This document shows positions 14,236 through 25,807 of a stretch of 64,000 nucleotides of DNA, one piece after another. The notes beneath the pieces are model-generated. The model saw only the letters and a list, made by a program, of their open reading frames with translations, was not told where the DNA came from and made no database searches. Origin of the DNA: Rubrivivax sp. (lineage in GTDB: Bacteria; Pseudomonadota; Gammaproteobacteria; Burkholderiales; Burkholderiaceae_C); the NCBI GenBank assembly GCA_020248915.1, contig JADCGP010000006.1, positions 62,001-126,000 on the forward strand, written 5' to 3'. The first letter of the stretch is position 1, and each line of letters opens with the position of its first letter. A program made the translations under genes and the position numbers.

Positions 14236-15768
14236 TCAGCGCGCCCGCCCCGCCGCCGTCGTGATGCGCGCCAGCCAGGTCGCGGTGTCGCTGCCCAGCA
14301 TCGGCCAGTCGAAGCGCCAGCGCCAGTTGCCGTCGGCGGTGCCCGGGCGGTTCATGCGGTGCGCGCTGTCCAGGCCCAGCACGTCCTGCAGCGGGAACAG
14401 CGCCAGCCGCGCCACGCTCTGGCTGGTGGCCCGGATCAGCGCCCAGTGGATCCGCTCGGCGTCGTCGCAGGCCAGGTACTCGGCCGCGAAGGCCCGCGTG
14501 GCGGGCGGGGCCGCATCCCACCAGCCGCGCGCGGTGTCGCTGTCGTGCGTGCTGCTGTAGGCCAGCGCGTGCGCCACGTGGTGGTGCGGCAGGAAGGGGT
14601 GGCCGGCACACGCCGCGGGGCTGCCGTCGCCCCAGCCGCCGAAGCCCTCCTGCACGATGCGCATGCCCGGCAGGCCGAAGCCGTCGCGCAGCGCGATCAC
14701 GTCGGGCGTGATCGTGCCCAGGTCCTCGGCCACGATCGGCAGCGACTCGCCCAGCGCCGCGCGGAAGGCCTCGAACAGCGGCGCGCCGGGGCCGGGCGCC
14801 CAGCGGCCCTCGCGCGCGGTCGGGCACGCGGCGGGCACCTCCCAGTAGCCGGCGAAGCCGCGGAAGTGGTCGATGCGCACGAGGTCGGCTTGCGCCAGCG
14901 CCCGCTCGAGCCGGGCCACCCACCAGCCGTAGCCTTCGGCGGCCATGCGGTCCCAGCGGTACAGCGGGTTGCCCCAGCGCTGGCCGTCGGGGCCGAAGCC
15001 GTCGGGCGGCACGCCGGCGACGACGGTGAGCGCATGCCGCTCGTCCATGAAGTACAGGTCGGGGCGCGACCAGACGTCGGCGCTGTCGTGGGCGACGAAG
15101 ATCGGCACGTCGCCCATCAGCGCCACGCCGCGCTCGCGCGCGTGCTCGCGCAGCGACTGCAGCTGCTCGTCGAACTGCCACTGCACGAAGGCGTGCACGC
15201 GCCGCTGCCCGGCGTGCCGCGCGTGCGCGCGCCGCAGCGCCGCGGCGTCGCGCCGCGCGAGCGCCTCGCCCCAGGCCCACCAGGGGCCCCCGCCGTGCGC
15301 GTCCTTCAGCGCGGCGTACAGCGTCCACTCGTCGAGCCAGCCGCGCTCGGCCTCGCACCAGGCCTCGAAGCGCCGGCGCTCGGCCGGCCGTGCACGCGCA
15401 AAGAAGCCGGCCGCGGCGCGCTGCAGCCGCGCCCAGCGCCAGGGGATCGCGCGCTCGTAGTCGGCGCGCAGCGGGTCGAAGGCCGGCACGTCGTCGAGCG
15501 CCGCCGCATCGAGCCAGCCGGCACGCACCAGCGGCGGCAGCGCCACCATCCAAGGGCAGCCGGCGAAGGCCGAGGGGCACTGGTAGGGCGAGTGGCCGGG
15601 CCCGACTGGGTGGAAGGGCAGCACCTGCCACAGGCTCTGGCCGCAGTCGGCCAGCCAGTCGACGAAGCGACGCGCGTCCGCGCCGAGATCGCCCACGCCG
15701 TGCGGCCCGGGCAGCGACGTCAGGTGCAGGACGATGCCGGAGCGGCGGATGCCGAGGTCGAAAGTCAT
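14236..15768 (-). CDS. malQ: 4-alpha-glucanotransferase (amylomaltase)
   Basis: A 510-residue GH77 enzyme of the cytoplasm that transfers maltosyl and longer chains between maltodextrins and releases glucose. Signatures in order: GIVLHLTSLPGPHGVGDLG at the N-terminus, SPYQCPSAFAG, LVRIDHFRGF with the nucleophile Asp (about residue 300), IVAEDLGTITPDV with the acid/base Glu, and SSTHDSDT with the third acid. Length matches the compact 500-residue type rather than the 694-residue E. coli form. It lies 21 bases downstream of glgX on the same strand and is probably cotranscribed with it. Confidence 0.95.
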   Translation of the reverse strand: MTFDLGIRRSGIVLHLTSLPGPHGVGDLGADARRFVDWLADCGQSLWQVLPFHPVGPGHSPYQCPSAFAGCPWMVALPPLVRAGWLDAAALDDVPAFDPLRADYERAIPWRWARLQRAAAGFFARARPAERRRFEAWCEAERGWLDEWTLYAALKDAHGGGPWWAWGEALARRDAAALRRAHARHAGQRRVHAFVQWQFDEQLQSLREHARERGVALMGDVPIFVAHDSADVWSRPDLYFMDERHALTVVAGVPPDGFGPDGQRWGNPLYRWDRMAAEGYGWWVARLERALAQADLVRIDHFRGFAGYWEVPAACPTAREGRWAPGPGAPLFEAFRAALGESLPIVAEDLGTITPDVIALRDGFGLPGMRIVQEGFGGWGDGSPAACAGHPFLPHHHVAHALAYSSTHDSDTARGWWDAAPPATRAFAAEYLACDDAERIHWALIRATSQSVARLALFPLQDVLGLDSAHRMNRPGTADGNWRWRFDWPMLGSDTATWLARITTAAGRAR

Positions 15769-15789
15769 GGGGCGAGAAGGCGGGCGGGG

Positions 15790-17895
15790 TCAGCCGCGAC
15801 GCTGCAGCAGGCGCAGCGAGCGCGGGGCGAGCGGTGCGAGCGGAGGCTGCGCATCGGGTGCCGAGGGTGTTGCGGGCGTTGCGGACGCCGAGAGCGCCGA
15901 ACCTCCCTCGGCTCCCGCAGCGGGCACGACCGGCGCGACGGCGGTGTCCAGCCGGCAGGCCCAGTCGGCGCCGTCCAGCGCCTCGGGCGGCAGCGGGCGC
16001 GGCGCGGCGTCGGGGTTCAGCGCCAGCAGCCAGCGGCCGTCGGCACTGCGCAGCGCCAGCGCCGCCGCGGCGTCGTCGTCGACGGCGAACGCCCGCAGCC
16101 GCGCCCCGTGCCAGGCTGCGGGCCGGGCGAACGGCGCCTCGCGTCGCAGCGCCGACAGCGCGGCGACGAACCCCGCCAGCGCGTCGTCGGCCGCGGTCCA
16201 GTCGAGCCACGACAGGGCGTTGTCCTGGTTCCAGGCGTTGTTGTTGCCCTGCTGGCTGCGGCCGATCTCGTCGCCGCCGTGCAGCATCGGCGTGCCCTGG
16301 GCCAGCAGCAGCGTGGCCAGCAGCGCCCGCTGCACGGCCGAGCGCGTGGCGCGCAGCGCCGGGTCGGCGGTGGGGCCGTCGTCGGCGTCCGAGGCGCCGA
16401 GGTGGGCGCTCAGCTCGTCGTCGCGGCCGTCGCGGTTGCCCTCGCCGTTGGCGTGGTTGCGCTTGCGGGCGTAGCTCACGAGGTCGGCGAGCGTGAAGCC
16501 GTCGTGCACCGCCACGAAGTTGACGCCGCTCGTGGGCGGACGGCCGTCGGCCTCGTACAGGTCGGGCGAGCCGGCCAGCCGCGCCGCCATCTCGCGCCGC
16601 GTGACGGGGCCGTTCGGGCCGGGACAACCGAGCCAGAAACCGCGCGCGGCGTCGCGGAAGCGGTCGTTCCACTCCAGCCACGGCGGCGGGAAGCCGCCGA
16701 CGCGGTAGCCGCGCGGGCCGCCGTCCCAGGGCTCGGCGATCAGCACGACGTCCCCGAGCGCGGGCTCCTCGCGCAGCAGGCCGAAGAACGCCGCGTCGCG
16801 CGAGAACGCGCCGTCGGCGCCGCGGCCGAGCACCGGCGCGAGGTCGAAGCGGAAGCCGTCGACGCCCATCTCGCGCGCCCAGAACACGAGACTGTCGACG
16901 ACGAAGCGCGCCACGCGCGGGTGCGCGACGTTCAGCGTGTTGCCGCAGTGCGTGAAGTCGACCAGCGTGCCGTCGCCGGCCACGCGGTACCAGCTGCGCT
17001 GGTCCAGGCCGCGGAAGGCGAGCGTCGGGCCGCAGTGGTTGCCCTCGGGCGTGTGGTTGTAGACGACGTCCAGCACCACCTCGAGGCCGGCCGCGTGCAG
17101 CGCCGCCACCATGGCGCGGAACTCGTCGGCCACCGCCGTGGGGTCGCCAGGCGCGGCGGCCAGGCGCGGGTCGGGGCAGAAGAAGCCGAGCGTGTTGTAG
17201 CCCCAGTGGTTGACGAGCCCGGGCGGCATCATCGGCTCGCTCAGCCGGTACTGCACCGGCAGCAGCGACAGCGTGGTCACGCCCAGGTGCCGGAAGTGGG
17301 CGATGGACGCCGGGTGCGCCAGCGCGGCATAGGTGCCGCGCAGCGCGGGCGGGATCGCCGGGTGGCGCATCGAGAACGAGCGCACGTGCACCTCGTACAG
17401 CACGCGCGCGGCCGGCGCGTGGCGGGGGCGCGCCGAGGACGGCGCCGCGGGCCGGGGCGGCGCGACGCGCGCCTTCAGCGCCCAGGCGGCGTTGTCGGCG
17501 GTGTCCACCGTGTCGAAGGGCGAGGCGCCCAGGTGGTAGCCGTGGTGCTCCGGCCGCCAGTCGAAGCGGCCGACGATCTCGCGCGCCCACGGGTCCAGCA
17601 GCAGCTTGGCCGGGTTGAAGCGGTGCCCTTCGCGCGGTGCGTGCGGCCCGTGGGCACGCAGCCCGTAGACGAGCCCCGGGCCGGCGCCGGGCAGCAAGCC
17701 GTGGAAGACGCCGTCGCTGCCGCGATGCAGGCGGTGGCGCGTGACCTCGCGCATGCCATCGGCGTCGAACAGGCACCAGTCGATCGCGGTGGCATGCTCC
17801 GACCACAGCGCGAGGTTTACGCCCCCGTCGGCCGCGTGGGCGCCGAACGGCCCGCGCCGGCCCGGCGCCAACACCGTGGCCATACCCGCGGTCAT
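15790..17895 (-). CDS. glgX: Glycogen debranching enzyme GlgX (isoamylase type)
   Basis: A GH13_11 enzyme of about 701 residues that removes alpha-1,6 branches from limit dextrins in the cytoplasm. The N-terminal CBM48-like domain is followed by a barrel with HWGYNTLGFF, VVYNHTPEGN, the nucleophile motif GFRFDLAPVLGR, acid/base LIAEPWD and HDGFTLADLVSY. No signal peptide is seen. Three in-frame ATGs compete: 17919 sits inside a palindromic operator, so I prefer 17895 or 17883. It heads a probable glgX-malQ operon divergent from malK. Confidence 0.92.
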   Translation of the reverse strand: MTAGMATVLAPGRRGPFGAHAADGGVNLALWSEHATAIDWCLFDADGMREVTRHRLHRGSDGVFHGLLPGAGPGLVYGLRAHGPHAPREGHRFNPAKLLLDPWAREIVGRFDWRPEHHGYHLGASPFDTVDTADNAAWALKARVAPPRPAAPSSARPRHAPAARVLYEVHVRSFSMRHPAIPPALRGTYAALAHPASIAHFRHLGVTTLSLLPVQYRLSEPMMPPGLVNHWGYNTLGFFCPDPRLAAAPGDPTAVADEFRAMVAALHAAGLEVVLDVVYNHTPEGNHCGPTLAFRGLDQRSWYRVAGDGTLVDFTHCGNTLNVAHPRVARFVVDSLVFWAREMGVDGFRFDLAPVLGRGADGAFSRDAAFFGLLREEPALGDVVLIAEPWDGGPRGYRVGGFPPPWLEWNDRFRDAARGFWLGCPGPNGPVTRREMAARLAGSPDLYEADGRPPTSGVNFVAVHDGFTLADLVSYARKRNHANGEGNRDGRDDELSAHLGASDADDGPTADPALRATRSAVQRALLATLLLAQGTPMLHGGDEIGRSQQGNNNAWNQDNALSWLDWTAADDALAGFVAALSALRREAPFARPAAWHGARLRAFAVDDDAAAALALRSADGRWLLALNPDAAPRPLPPEALDGADWACRLDTAVAPVVPAAGAEGGSALSASATPATPSAPDAQPPLAPLAPRSLRLLQRRG

Positions 17896-17918
17896 GCACG
17901 TGGCCGTACCCAACCTCA

Positions 17919-17933
17919 TGTAGTAATGCTACA
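17919..17933. promoter_or_regulatory. HexR-like operator between glgX and malK
   Basis: TGTAGTAATGCTACA, perfect 5-bp arms extending to 6 bp (ATGTAG/CTACAT). It lies 23 bases upstream of the preferred glgX start and 147 bases upstream of malK, so it could control both divergent operons. Confidence 0.75.
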
Positions 17934-18029
17934 TGGTGGATTCCCGAACGTCATGCCAAGTCTCTGATTCATCGGGGTTTGCGTCCGCGAGTTCGGCAAC
18001 GCGCCGGTTGTGATGGCGCACTGGGCGCC

Positions 18030-18044
18030 TGTATATTCGTTACA
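18030..18044. promoter_or_regulatory. HexR-like operator before malK
   Basis: TGTATATTCGTTACA: 4-bp outer arms TGTA/TACA in the same 15-bp frame as the neighbouring perfect site at 17919. It lies 36 bases upstream of the malK GTG, in the expected operator position for the transport operon. Confidence 0.58.
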
Positions 18045-18080
18045 AGAGCATCGGGGACGGCAGGTCCCGGAGACATCGCT

Positions 18081-19206
<1,126 letters not shown>

Positions 19207-19217
<11 letters not shown>

Positions 19218-20448
19218 GCGCGCCCTGCTCGCCGCCTGCCTCGCGGCCGCCTGCGCCGGCGCGGCCGCGCAGGGCGCGGGCACGCCCAAGGCCACCCAGG
19301 ACACCCTGGCCACCCTGGCCGCGCCGGGCGCGCCGCGCCTGCTCGTCTGGATCAACGGCGACAAGGGATACAACGGCCTGCAGAAGGTCGGCGACGCCTT
19401 CACGGCGCTGAGCGGCGTGCCGGTGGTCGTGCAGCACCCGGAGGGCGCGACCGACAAGTTCCAGGCCGCTGCCGCCGCCGGCAAGGGGCCCGACATCATG
19501 TGCTGGGCGCACGACCGCGTCGGCGAGTGGGCCAAGAGCGGCCTGATCGTCCCGGTGCGGCCCGCGCGCCGCATCCGCGACGAGATCGACGAGTCGGCCT
19601 GGGCCGCGTTCCGCTGGCGCGGCCAGACCTGGGGCTACCCGATCGCCATCGAGGCCATCGGCCTGATCGTCAACCGGGCCCTGGTGCCCGAGCCGCCGAC
19701 GAGCTTCGAGGAGGTCATCGAGATCGACCGCCGGCTCAAGGCGCAGGGCGGCCCCGCCAAGGGCGCCATCCTGTGGGCGTACAACAACAGCTTCTTCACC
19801 TGGCCGCTGCTGGCCGGGCCGGGCGGTTTCGTCTTCGGCCGCAACGACAAGGGCGAGCTCGATCCGCGCGTGGTCGGCGTCGACCATCCCGGCGCCGTCA
19901 CCGGCGCGCGCATGCTCGAGCGGCTGATCACCGGCGGCCACATGCCGCGCGGCGCGCGCTACAGCGAGATGGAGGCCGCGTTCGCCAAGGGTCAGGTCGC
20001 GATGATGATCAACGGCCCCTGGGCCTGGGACAACGTGCGCAAGGTCGGCATCGACTTCACGGTGGCGCCGCTGCCGTCCATCGCCGGCAAGCCGTCCAGG
20101 CCCTTCGTCGGCGTGCTCGGCTGCATGATCACCGCGCCCAGCCGCGTCAAGGACATCGCGCGCGAGTTCCTCGAGAACCACCTGCTGAAGGTGGAGAACC
20201 TGAAGGTCGTGGGCGCCGACGTGCCGCTGGGCGTGCCGGCCAACAAGGCCTACTACGCCGAGCTCAGCGCCGACCCGAAGATCGCCGCCACGATGGCCAA
20301 CGCGCGCGCCGGCGAGGCGATCCCGAACATCCCGGAGATGGGCCGCTTCTTCCCTGCCGTGGACGCGGCGCTGGAGGCCATCACCAACGGCCGCCAGGCC
20401 CCGGCCGAGGCGCTGGCCGGCGCGGCCGCGCGGATGAAGTCGCGATGA
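19207..20448 (+). CDS. malE: Maltose/maltodextrin-binding periplasmic protein
   Basis: A 413-residue solute-binding protein of the MalE family. A signal peptide of about 22 residues (cleavage near AGAAAQ) leads to the typical LLVWINGDKGYNGLQKVGDAF start of the mature fold, then GPDIMCWAHDRVGEWAKSGL, YPIAIEAIGLIVNR, and AMMINGPWAWDN, all hallmark MalE segments. It delivers maltodextrins to MalFGK in the periplasm. The ATG at 19207 overlaps the end of malK by 11 bases; the stop overlaps the malF start (ATGA). Confidence 0.95.
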
Positions 20449-22013
20449 GGGCCGCCGCACCGTCCCTGCGCGGCGCGCGGCCGCCGGCCCCGCCGCCGTG
20501 GCGGCCCTGGCTGACCCGCGGCATCGCGGCGCTGGCCGCGCTGGCGCTGCTGTGGCTGGTGTTCGGCCTGTGGGCCGGCGGCGAGCCGCTGCTGGCGGTG
20601 GGCGTGATGACCTTCGGCACCGCGGCGCTGGTGGTCTACGGCACCGCCACCAGCGTGGCCTGGAAGTACCTGTTCCCGGGTGTCGCGGGGATGCTGCTGT
20701 TCGTGGCCTTCCCGCTCGTCTACACGGTGCAGATCGGCTTCACGAACTACTCGTCGAGCAACCTGCTGGACGAGGCGCGCGCGCGCCAGTACCTGCTCGA
20801 GCAGAGCGTCGTCGACGAGGCGCTGGCGCGGCCGTTCACGCTGCACGCCGACGGTCGCGCGTTCCGCATCCAGCTCGGCCCCGGCGAGGGCGGCGGCGAG
20901 CTGCTGGTGTCGCCTCCGCTCGACCTCGCCGCGCCGCCGGCGCAGCCGGTGGTGCTGCAGCCCGGCCGGGCCGCGGCGCCGGCGGCCGACCTGCGGACGG
21001 TCGTGGCACAGCGCGCGGGCCTGCAGCGCCTCGTGCTGCAACTGCCCGACGGCAGCGTGGTGCGCTACGCCGGCCTGCGCGAGTACGGCCCGATCGAACC
21101 GCTGTGGACCGCCCGCGCCGACGGCGCCCTGGTGCAGGCGGGCAGCGGCCTGGCCTTCACGCCCAACCGCGAGACGGGCTTCTTCGAGGCCCGGCTGCCC
21201 TCGGGTGAAGTGGAGCGCGTGTCGCCGGGCTTCACGGTGGGCATCGGCTGGGCCAACTACAGCCGCATGCTGCTCGACGCCGACTTCCGCGGGCCCTTCG
21301 TCGGCATCTTCGTCTGGACGGTGGTGTTCTCGGGCCTGACGGTGCTGTTCGCCACGGCGCTGGGCATGTCGCTGGCGGTGCTGCTCGAGTGGCAGGAGCT
21401 GAAGCACCGCACGCTGTACCGCACGCTGCTGTTCCTGCCCTACGCGGTGCCGGGCTTCATCAGCATCCTGGTGTGGAAGGGACTGTTCAACCAGAACTTC
21501 GGCGAGATCAACGCCATCCTCGACGCGCTGTTCGGCGTGCGGCCGGCGTGGTTCGCCGACCCGCTGCTGGCCAAGGCGATGATCCTCGTCGTCAACACCT
21601 GGCTCGGCTACCCGTACATCATGATCCTGTGCTCGGGCCTGCTGAAGGCCATCCCCGGCGACCTGTACGAGGCCAGCGCCATCGCCGGTGCCTCGCCCTG
21701 GGTGAACTTCTGGAAGATCACCGTGCCGCTGGTGATCAAGCCGCTGACGCCGCTGCTGATCAGCGCCTTCGCGTTCAACTTCAACAACTTCGTGCTGATC
21801 AGCCTGCTCACCGACGGGCGGCCGGACTTCCTGAACACCAAGCTGCCGGCGGGCACGACCGACATCCTGGTCAGCTACACCTACCGCATCGCCTTCACCG
21901 ACAGCGGCCAGAACTTCGGCCTCGCGGCGGCGATCTCCACGCTGATCTTCCTGATGGTCGCGGCGATGGCGCTGGTGCAGCTGCGCTTCACGCAGAAGGT
22001 GCAGACGCGATGA
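20445..22013 (+). CDS. malF: Maltose ABC transporter permease MalF
   Basis: A 522-residue inner-membrane permease, the same size class as E. coli MalF (514). It has three N-terminal hydrophobic segments, a large periplasmic P2-type loop (about residues 100-265) that in MalF contacts the binding protein, and then the transport domain with the EAA motif EASAIAGASPWVNFWKITVP near residue 408. The ATG overlaps the malE stop by four bases, indicating translational coupling. The next gene malG begins 36 bases downstream. Confidence 0.94.
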   Translation: MRAAAPSLRGARPPAPPPWRPWLTRGIAALAALALLWLVFGLWAGGEPLLAVGVMTFGTAALVVYGTATSVAWKYLFPGVAGMLLFVAFPLVYTVQIGFTNYSSSNLLDEARARQYLLEQSVVDEALARPFTLHADGRAFRIQLGPGEGGGELLVSPPLDLAAPPAQPVVLQPGRAAAPAADLRTVVAQRAGLQRLVLQLPDGSVVRYAGLREYGPIEPLWTARADGALVQAGSGLAFTPNRETGFFEARLPSGEVERVSPGFTVGIGWANYSRMLLDADFRGPFVGIFVWTVVFSGLTVLFATALGMSLAVLLEWQELKHRTLYRTLLFLPYAVPGFISILVWKGLFNQNFGEINAILDALFGVRPAWFADPLLAKAMILVVNTWLGYPYIMILCSGLLKAIPGDLYEASAIAGASPWVNFWKITVPLVIKPLTPLLISAFAFNFNNFVLISLLTDGRPDFLNTKLPAGTTDILVSYTYRIAFTDSGQNFGLAAAISTLIFLMVAAMALVQLRFTQKVQTR

Positions 22014-22049
22014 GCCGCCGCCGCCGGCCACACTGAGGAGGGACGCCCG

Positions 22050-22940
22050 ATGCCCATCGTCACCGGCAGGAGCCAGCGCTGGCGCGTGTGGGCCGCGCAC
22101 GCCGCGCTGTGGGTGCTGCTGGCCTTCACGCTGTTCCCGCTGCTGGCCGTCGTCAGCATCAGCCTGCGGCCGGGCAACTTCGCCACCGGCAGCATCATCC
22201 CGACGCAGATCAGCTTCGAGCACTGGCAGCTCGCGCTCGGCATCCCGGTGCGCCACCCCGACGGCACCGTCACCGAGCCGCCGTTCCCCGTGCTGCTGTG
22301 GCTGTGGAACAGCGTCAAGGTGGCCGCGATCTCGGCGGCGCTGATCGTCGCCATCAGCACCACCGCGGCCTATGCCTTTGCGCGGCTGCCGTTCGCGCGC
22401 AAGCCGCTGATCCTCAATGCCATGCTGGTGCTGCAGGTGTTCCCGGTGGCGGTCGCGCTGGTGGCGGTGTACGCGATCTTCGAGGGCATCGGCTCGCGCG
22501 TGCCGTGGCTCGGCATCGAGACGCACGCCGGCCTCGTGGTGGCCTACCTCGGCGGCGTGGCGATGCACATCTGGACCATCAAGGGCTACTTCGAGACCAT
22601 CCCCGCCGAGATCGAGGAGAACGCCAAGGTCGACGGCGCCACGCACTGGCAGGCCTTCCGCCACGTGCTGCTGCCGATGGCGGTGCCGATCCTGATGGTG
22701 GTGTTCGTGCTGGCCTTCATCGGCACGATCATCGAGTACCCGGTGGCCAGCATCCTCTTGCGCGAGGAGCCCAACCTGACGCTCGCGGTGGGCAGCAAGT
22801 TCTACCTGTACGAGCAGAAGTACCTGTGGGGCGACTTCGCCGCCGCGGCGGTGCTGTCGGGCCTGCCGATCACGCTGGTGTTCCTGCTGGCGCAGCGCTG
22901 GATCGTCGGCGGCCTGACCGCCGGCGGCGTGAAGGGATGA
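22050..22940 (+). CDS. malG: Maltose ABC transporter permease MalG
   Basis: A 296-residue inner-membrane permease with six hydrophobic segments and the EAA loop [21 protein letters not shown] near residue 190. Length equals E. coli MalG (296), and the C-terminus [10 protein letters not shown] is the classical MalG ending, which contacts MalK. An excellent GAGGAGGG ribosome site precedes the ATG. The stop codon overlaps the start of the downstream amylase (ATGA), so the enzyme is made in step with the transporter. Confidence 0.95.
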   Translation: MPIVTGRSQRWRVWAAHAALWVLLAFTLFPLLAVVSISLRPGNFATGSIIPTQISFEHWQLALGIPVRHPDGTVTEPPFPVLLWLWNSVKVAAISAALIVAISTTAAYAFARLPFARKPLILNAMLVLQVFPVAVALVAVYAIFEGIGSRVPWLGIETHAGLVVAYLGGVAMHIWTIKGYFETIPAEIEENAKVDGATHWQAFRHVLLPMAVPILMVVFVLAFIGTIIEYPVASILLREEPNLTLAVGSKFYLYEQKYLWGDFAAAAVLSGLPITLVFLLAQRWIVGGLTAGGVKG

Positions 22941-25807
22941 CCGGGCAGGGGCTGCGGCGCCGGCCGCGGGGGCATGGCCTGCGCTCCGGTTGCCGTGGCC
23001 CTGGCCGGATCGTGCCCCGCGTTGCAGGTGGCGTGCTGGCGGCGATGCTGCCGCTGCTGGCGGCGGGGCCGGCTGTGGCTGCGCCCGCTGCACCCGCTGC
23101 CTGCGCGGCCGATCCGCTCGACGGCCGCGCCGTCTACCTGCGCGGCAGCTTCAACGCCTGGGGTGCCCCCGACGCGCAGCGCTTCGCGTGGTCGTGCAAC
23201 CGCTGGGTGCTGGTGACGCGCCTGCAGGGCGAGCACCGCTTCAAGGTCGGCGACGAGGGCTGGAGCGCCGATGCCGACTACGGCAGCACCGACGGGCGGC
23301 GGCTCGTGCGGCGCGGGCCCGAGCTGCAGCAGCGCTTCAGCGGCACCTACCGATTCACGGTGACCATGTCCGATCCCGACGCCCCCGAACTGCGCATCGA
23401 CGAGTGCCCCGCGGGCGGGCCGCCGCCGGGTGCTCCCACCCTGTTCCTGCGCGGCACGCCCAACAACTGGGCCGCCCTCGACGACTTCCAGTTCCAGTTC
23501 AGCTGCGACGCCTACTACCTGAACGTGCGGCTCGCGGGCCGGCACGAGTTCAAGATTGCCGATGCGGCCTGGTCCGAGTGGTCGAGCTTCGGCGCCTCGG
23601 CCGACCAGAAGGCCAACTTCGTCCACGACTTCACCGGCGAGCACACGGTCCGGGTCGTCGTCGATGCGGCAGCGCGCCGGGCCACGGTGGCCGTCGGCCC
23701 GCGCACCTTCGCCGACCCGCGCGCCCGCGCCGTCACCGACCCGGTGGCGCTGAGCCTGCGCTTCGATTCGCGCGACCGGGCGCACAAGCGCCCCTTCGGC
23801 GCCATCACGCCGGGCACGGCGGTGGACTACGCCGTCACGGCGCAGCCCGGCGTCGAGGCGCTGACGCTGGTGGTCGAGACGCGGCGGATGGAGGGCAACC
23901 AGGAGGTGCTCGAGTACACGCCCGCGGCGCGGGTGCCGATGACCCGGGCCGCGCGGCGCCTGCCCGACGGCCGCGAGCGCTGGACCGCGCGCCACCGTTT
24001 CGATGCCGTGGCCGTCCACGGCTGGTGGTTCGAGGCGACGATCGCCGGTCGGCGCTACGCGCTGCAGAACAACGCCGACCCGGTGTACTGGACGCGCGAG
24101 AAGGGCACGATGGGCCGTGCCGAGGTGGGGCCGCTGCCCGGCGACCTGCGCGCCGTGCGCCGCTTCCGCCAGACCGTCTACCGCGCCGACTTCCGCGCGC
24201 CCGACTGGGCGCCGGACATCGTCTACTACTACGTCTTCCCCGAGCGCTTCCGCAACGGCAACCCGTCCAACGACCCCGTGCCCGGGCGCGACCGCTACCG
24301 CAACACCACGGTCGAGAAGCACCCGCGCTGGATCGGCCAGCCCTACAAGCCAGGCAGCGGCGACGGCAGCGACGCCACCTTCAACAACGACTTCTTCGGC
24401 GGCGACCTCGCCGGCCTCATCGACAAGCTCGACGACATCCGCGAGCTCGGCGCCAACACCCTCTACATGACGCCGGTGTTCCAGGCGCCGAGCAACCACA
24501 AGTACGACACCGCCGACTACACGCGCATCGACCCCGCCTTCGGCAGCAACGCCGACTTCGAGCGCCTCGCGCGCGAGGGCGCGCGCCGCGGCATCCGCGT
24601 CATCCCCGACACCAGCCTCAACCACACCGGCAGCGACTCGATCTACTTCAACCGCTACGGCAACCACGCCAGCCGTGGTGCCTTCGACCGCGGCAAGCCC
24701 GACCCCGGCTCGCCCTGGTACGGCTGGTACCGCTTCGACCCCGCGCAGGCCGACCCCGACAAGCAGTACCGCGGCTGGGTCGGTGTGACCGACCTGCCCG
24801 AGCTCGACAAGAGCAGCGCCGACTTCCGCCGCTTCGCCTACGGCGCGAAGGACTCGGTGATGCTGCAGTGGCTCGATCGCGGCGCCGCCGGCTGGCGCAT
24901 GGACGTCGCGCCGTGGGTGCCCGACGACTTCTGGCGTGAGTGGCGGGCGGCCATCAAGGCCCACCGGCCCGACGCGCTGACGGTGGCCGAGACCTGGTTC
25001 GACGCGAGCAAGTACTTCCTCGGCGACACCTTCGACTCGACGATGAACTACATCTTCCGCAACGCGGTGCTCGACTGGGCCGCGGGCGGCAAGGCGCAGG
25101 TCATGGTCGACAACCTCGAGCTGACGCGCGAGGCCTACCCCGAGCCGGCCTTCTTCGCGCTGATGAACCTGCTGTCCACCCACGACCAGGCGCGCAGCCT
25201 GCACCACTTCGGCTGGAGCGCGCAGCACGGCAACCTGGGCGACCGTCCGGCCGAGGCGCGCGCCAAGCAGCGCCTGCGGCTGGCCGTGCTGCTGCAGATG
25301 ACCTGGCCGGGCAGCCCCACCGTCTACTACGGCGACGAGGTCGGCGTGACCGGCGGCGACGACCCCTACAACCGCGCCCCGTACCCATGGGCCGACGAGG
25401 GCGGCGAGCCCGACCTCACGCTGCGCGCCGACTTCCGGCGCCTGATCGCGATGCGCCACGCGCACCCGGTGCTGCGCCGCGGCGAGCTGCTGGCGCCGCT
25501 CTTCGTCGACGACCAGGTGGCGGTGTTCGCGCGCCGGCTGGCCGCGCCGGGCGGCCGCAGCACCTGGGCCCTGACCGCCTTCAGCAATGCCGGCGAGCCG
25601 CGCCGGGTGCGCGTGAAGCTGCCCGCGGGCGCGCCGCAGGCCTGGCGTGACATCACGCCGCTGCTGCAGACCATGGGCCCGACCGCGGGGCCGGCCGCCT
25701 CACCGGCGGCATCGCCCGGTGCAGCGGCCCCCTCGGTGCCCGCCTCCGCCGGCCGGCTCGAGCTCACCGTGCCGGCCGGCTGGGGCCGGGTGCTGGTCGC
25801 GGATTGA
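22937..25807 (+). CDS. Exported GH13 glucan hydrolase with two N-terminal binding-type modules
   Basis: A 956-residue enzyme, translationally coupled to malG. An arginine-rich N-terminus and hydrophobic segment (about residues 28-49, cleavage near PAVAA) indicate export; a GTG at 23012 would give a shorter signal peptide. Two similar modules follow ([10 protein letters not shown]... about residues 65-120; [10 protein letters not shown]... about 170-225), resembling small starch-binding modules found in bacterial pullulanases, then an Ig-like linker domain and a GH13 barrel with neopullulanase/MalZ-like features. Catalytic Asp656 (GWRMDVAPW), Glu685 (VAETWF) and Asp750 (STHDQ) are intact. Location in the periplasm or outside is inferred; the substrate is probably branched or long maltodextrin. 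Confidence 0.88.
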   Translation: MTGQGLRRRPRGHGLRSGCRGPGRIVPRVAGGVLAAMLPLLAAGPAVAAPAAPAACAADPLDGRAVYLRGSFNAWGAPDAQRFAWSCNRWVLVTRLQGEHRFKVGDEGWSADADYGSTDGRRLVRRGPELQQRFSGTYRFTVTMSDPDAPELRIDECPAGGPPPGAPTLFLRGTPNNWAALDDFQFQFSCDAYYLNVRLAGRHEFKIADAAWSEWSSFGASADQKANFVHDFTGEHTVRVVVDAAARRATVAVGPRTFADPRARAVTDPVALSLRFDSRDRAHKRPFGAITPGTAVDYAVTAQPGVEALTLVVETRRMEGNQEVLEYTPAARVPMTRAARRLPDGRERWTARHRFDAVAVHGWWFEATIAGRRYALQNNADPVYWTREKGTMGRAEVGPLPGDLRAVRRFRQTVYRADFRAPDWAPDIVYYYVFPERFRNGNPSNDPVPGRDRYRNTTVEKHPRWIGQPYKPGSGDGSDATFNNDFFGGDLAGLIDKLDDIRELGANTLYMTPVFQAPSNHKYDTADYTRIDPAFGSNADFERLAREGARRGIRVIPDTSLNHTGSDSIYFNRYGNHASRGAFDRGKPDPGSPWYGWYRFDPAQADPDKQYRGWVGVTDLPELDKSSADFRRFAYGAKDSVMLQWLDRGAAGWRMDVAPWVPDDFWREWRAAIKAHRPDALTVAETWFDASKYFLGDTFDSTMNYIFRNAVLDWAAGGKAQVMVDNLELTREAYPEPAFFALMNLLSTHDQARSLHHFGWSAQHGNLGDRPAEARAKQRLRLAVLLQMTWPGSPTVYYGDEVGVTGGDDPYNRAPYPWADEGGEPDLTLRADFRRLIAMRHAHPVLRRGELLAPLFVDDQVAVFARRLAAPGGRSTWALTAFSNAGEPRRVRVKLPAGAPQAWRDITPLLQTMGPTAGPAASPAASPGAAAPSVPASAGRLELTVPAGWGRVLVAD

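Noticed and set aside
17979-18080. Longer malK reading from ATG 17979
   Set aside because: The extra 34 residues are unlike MalK and span the second operator; GTG 18081 has a ribosome site and the normal N-terminus.
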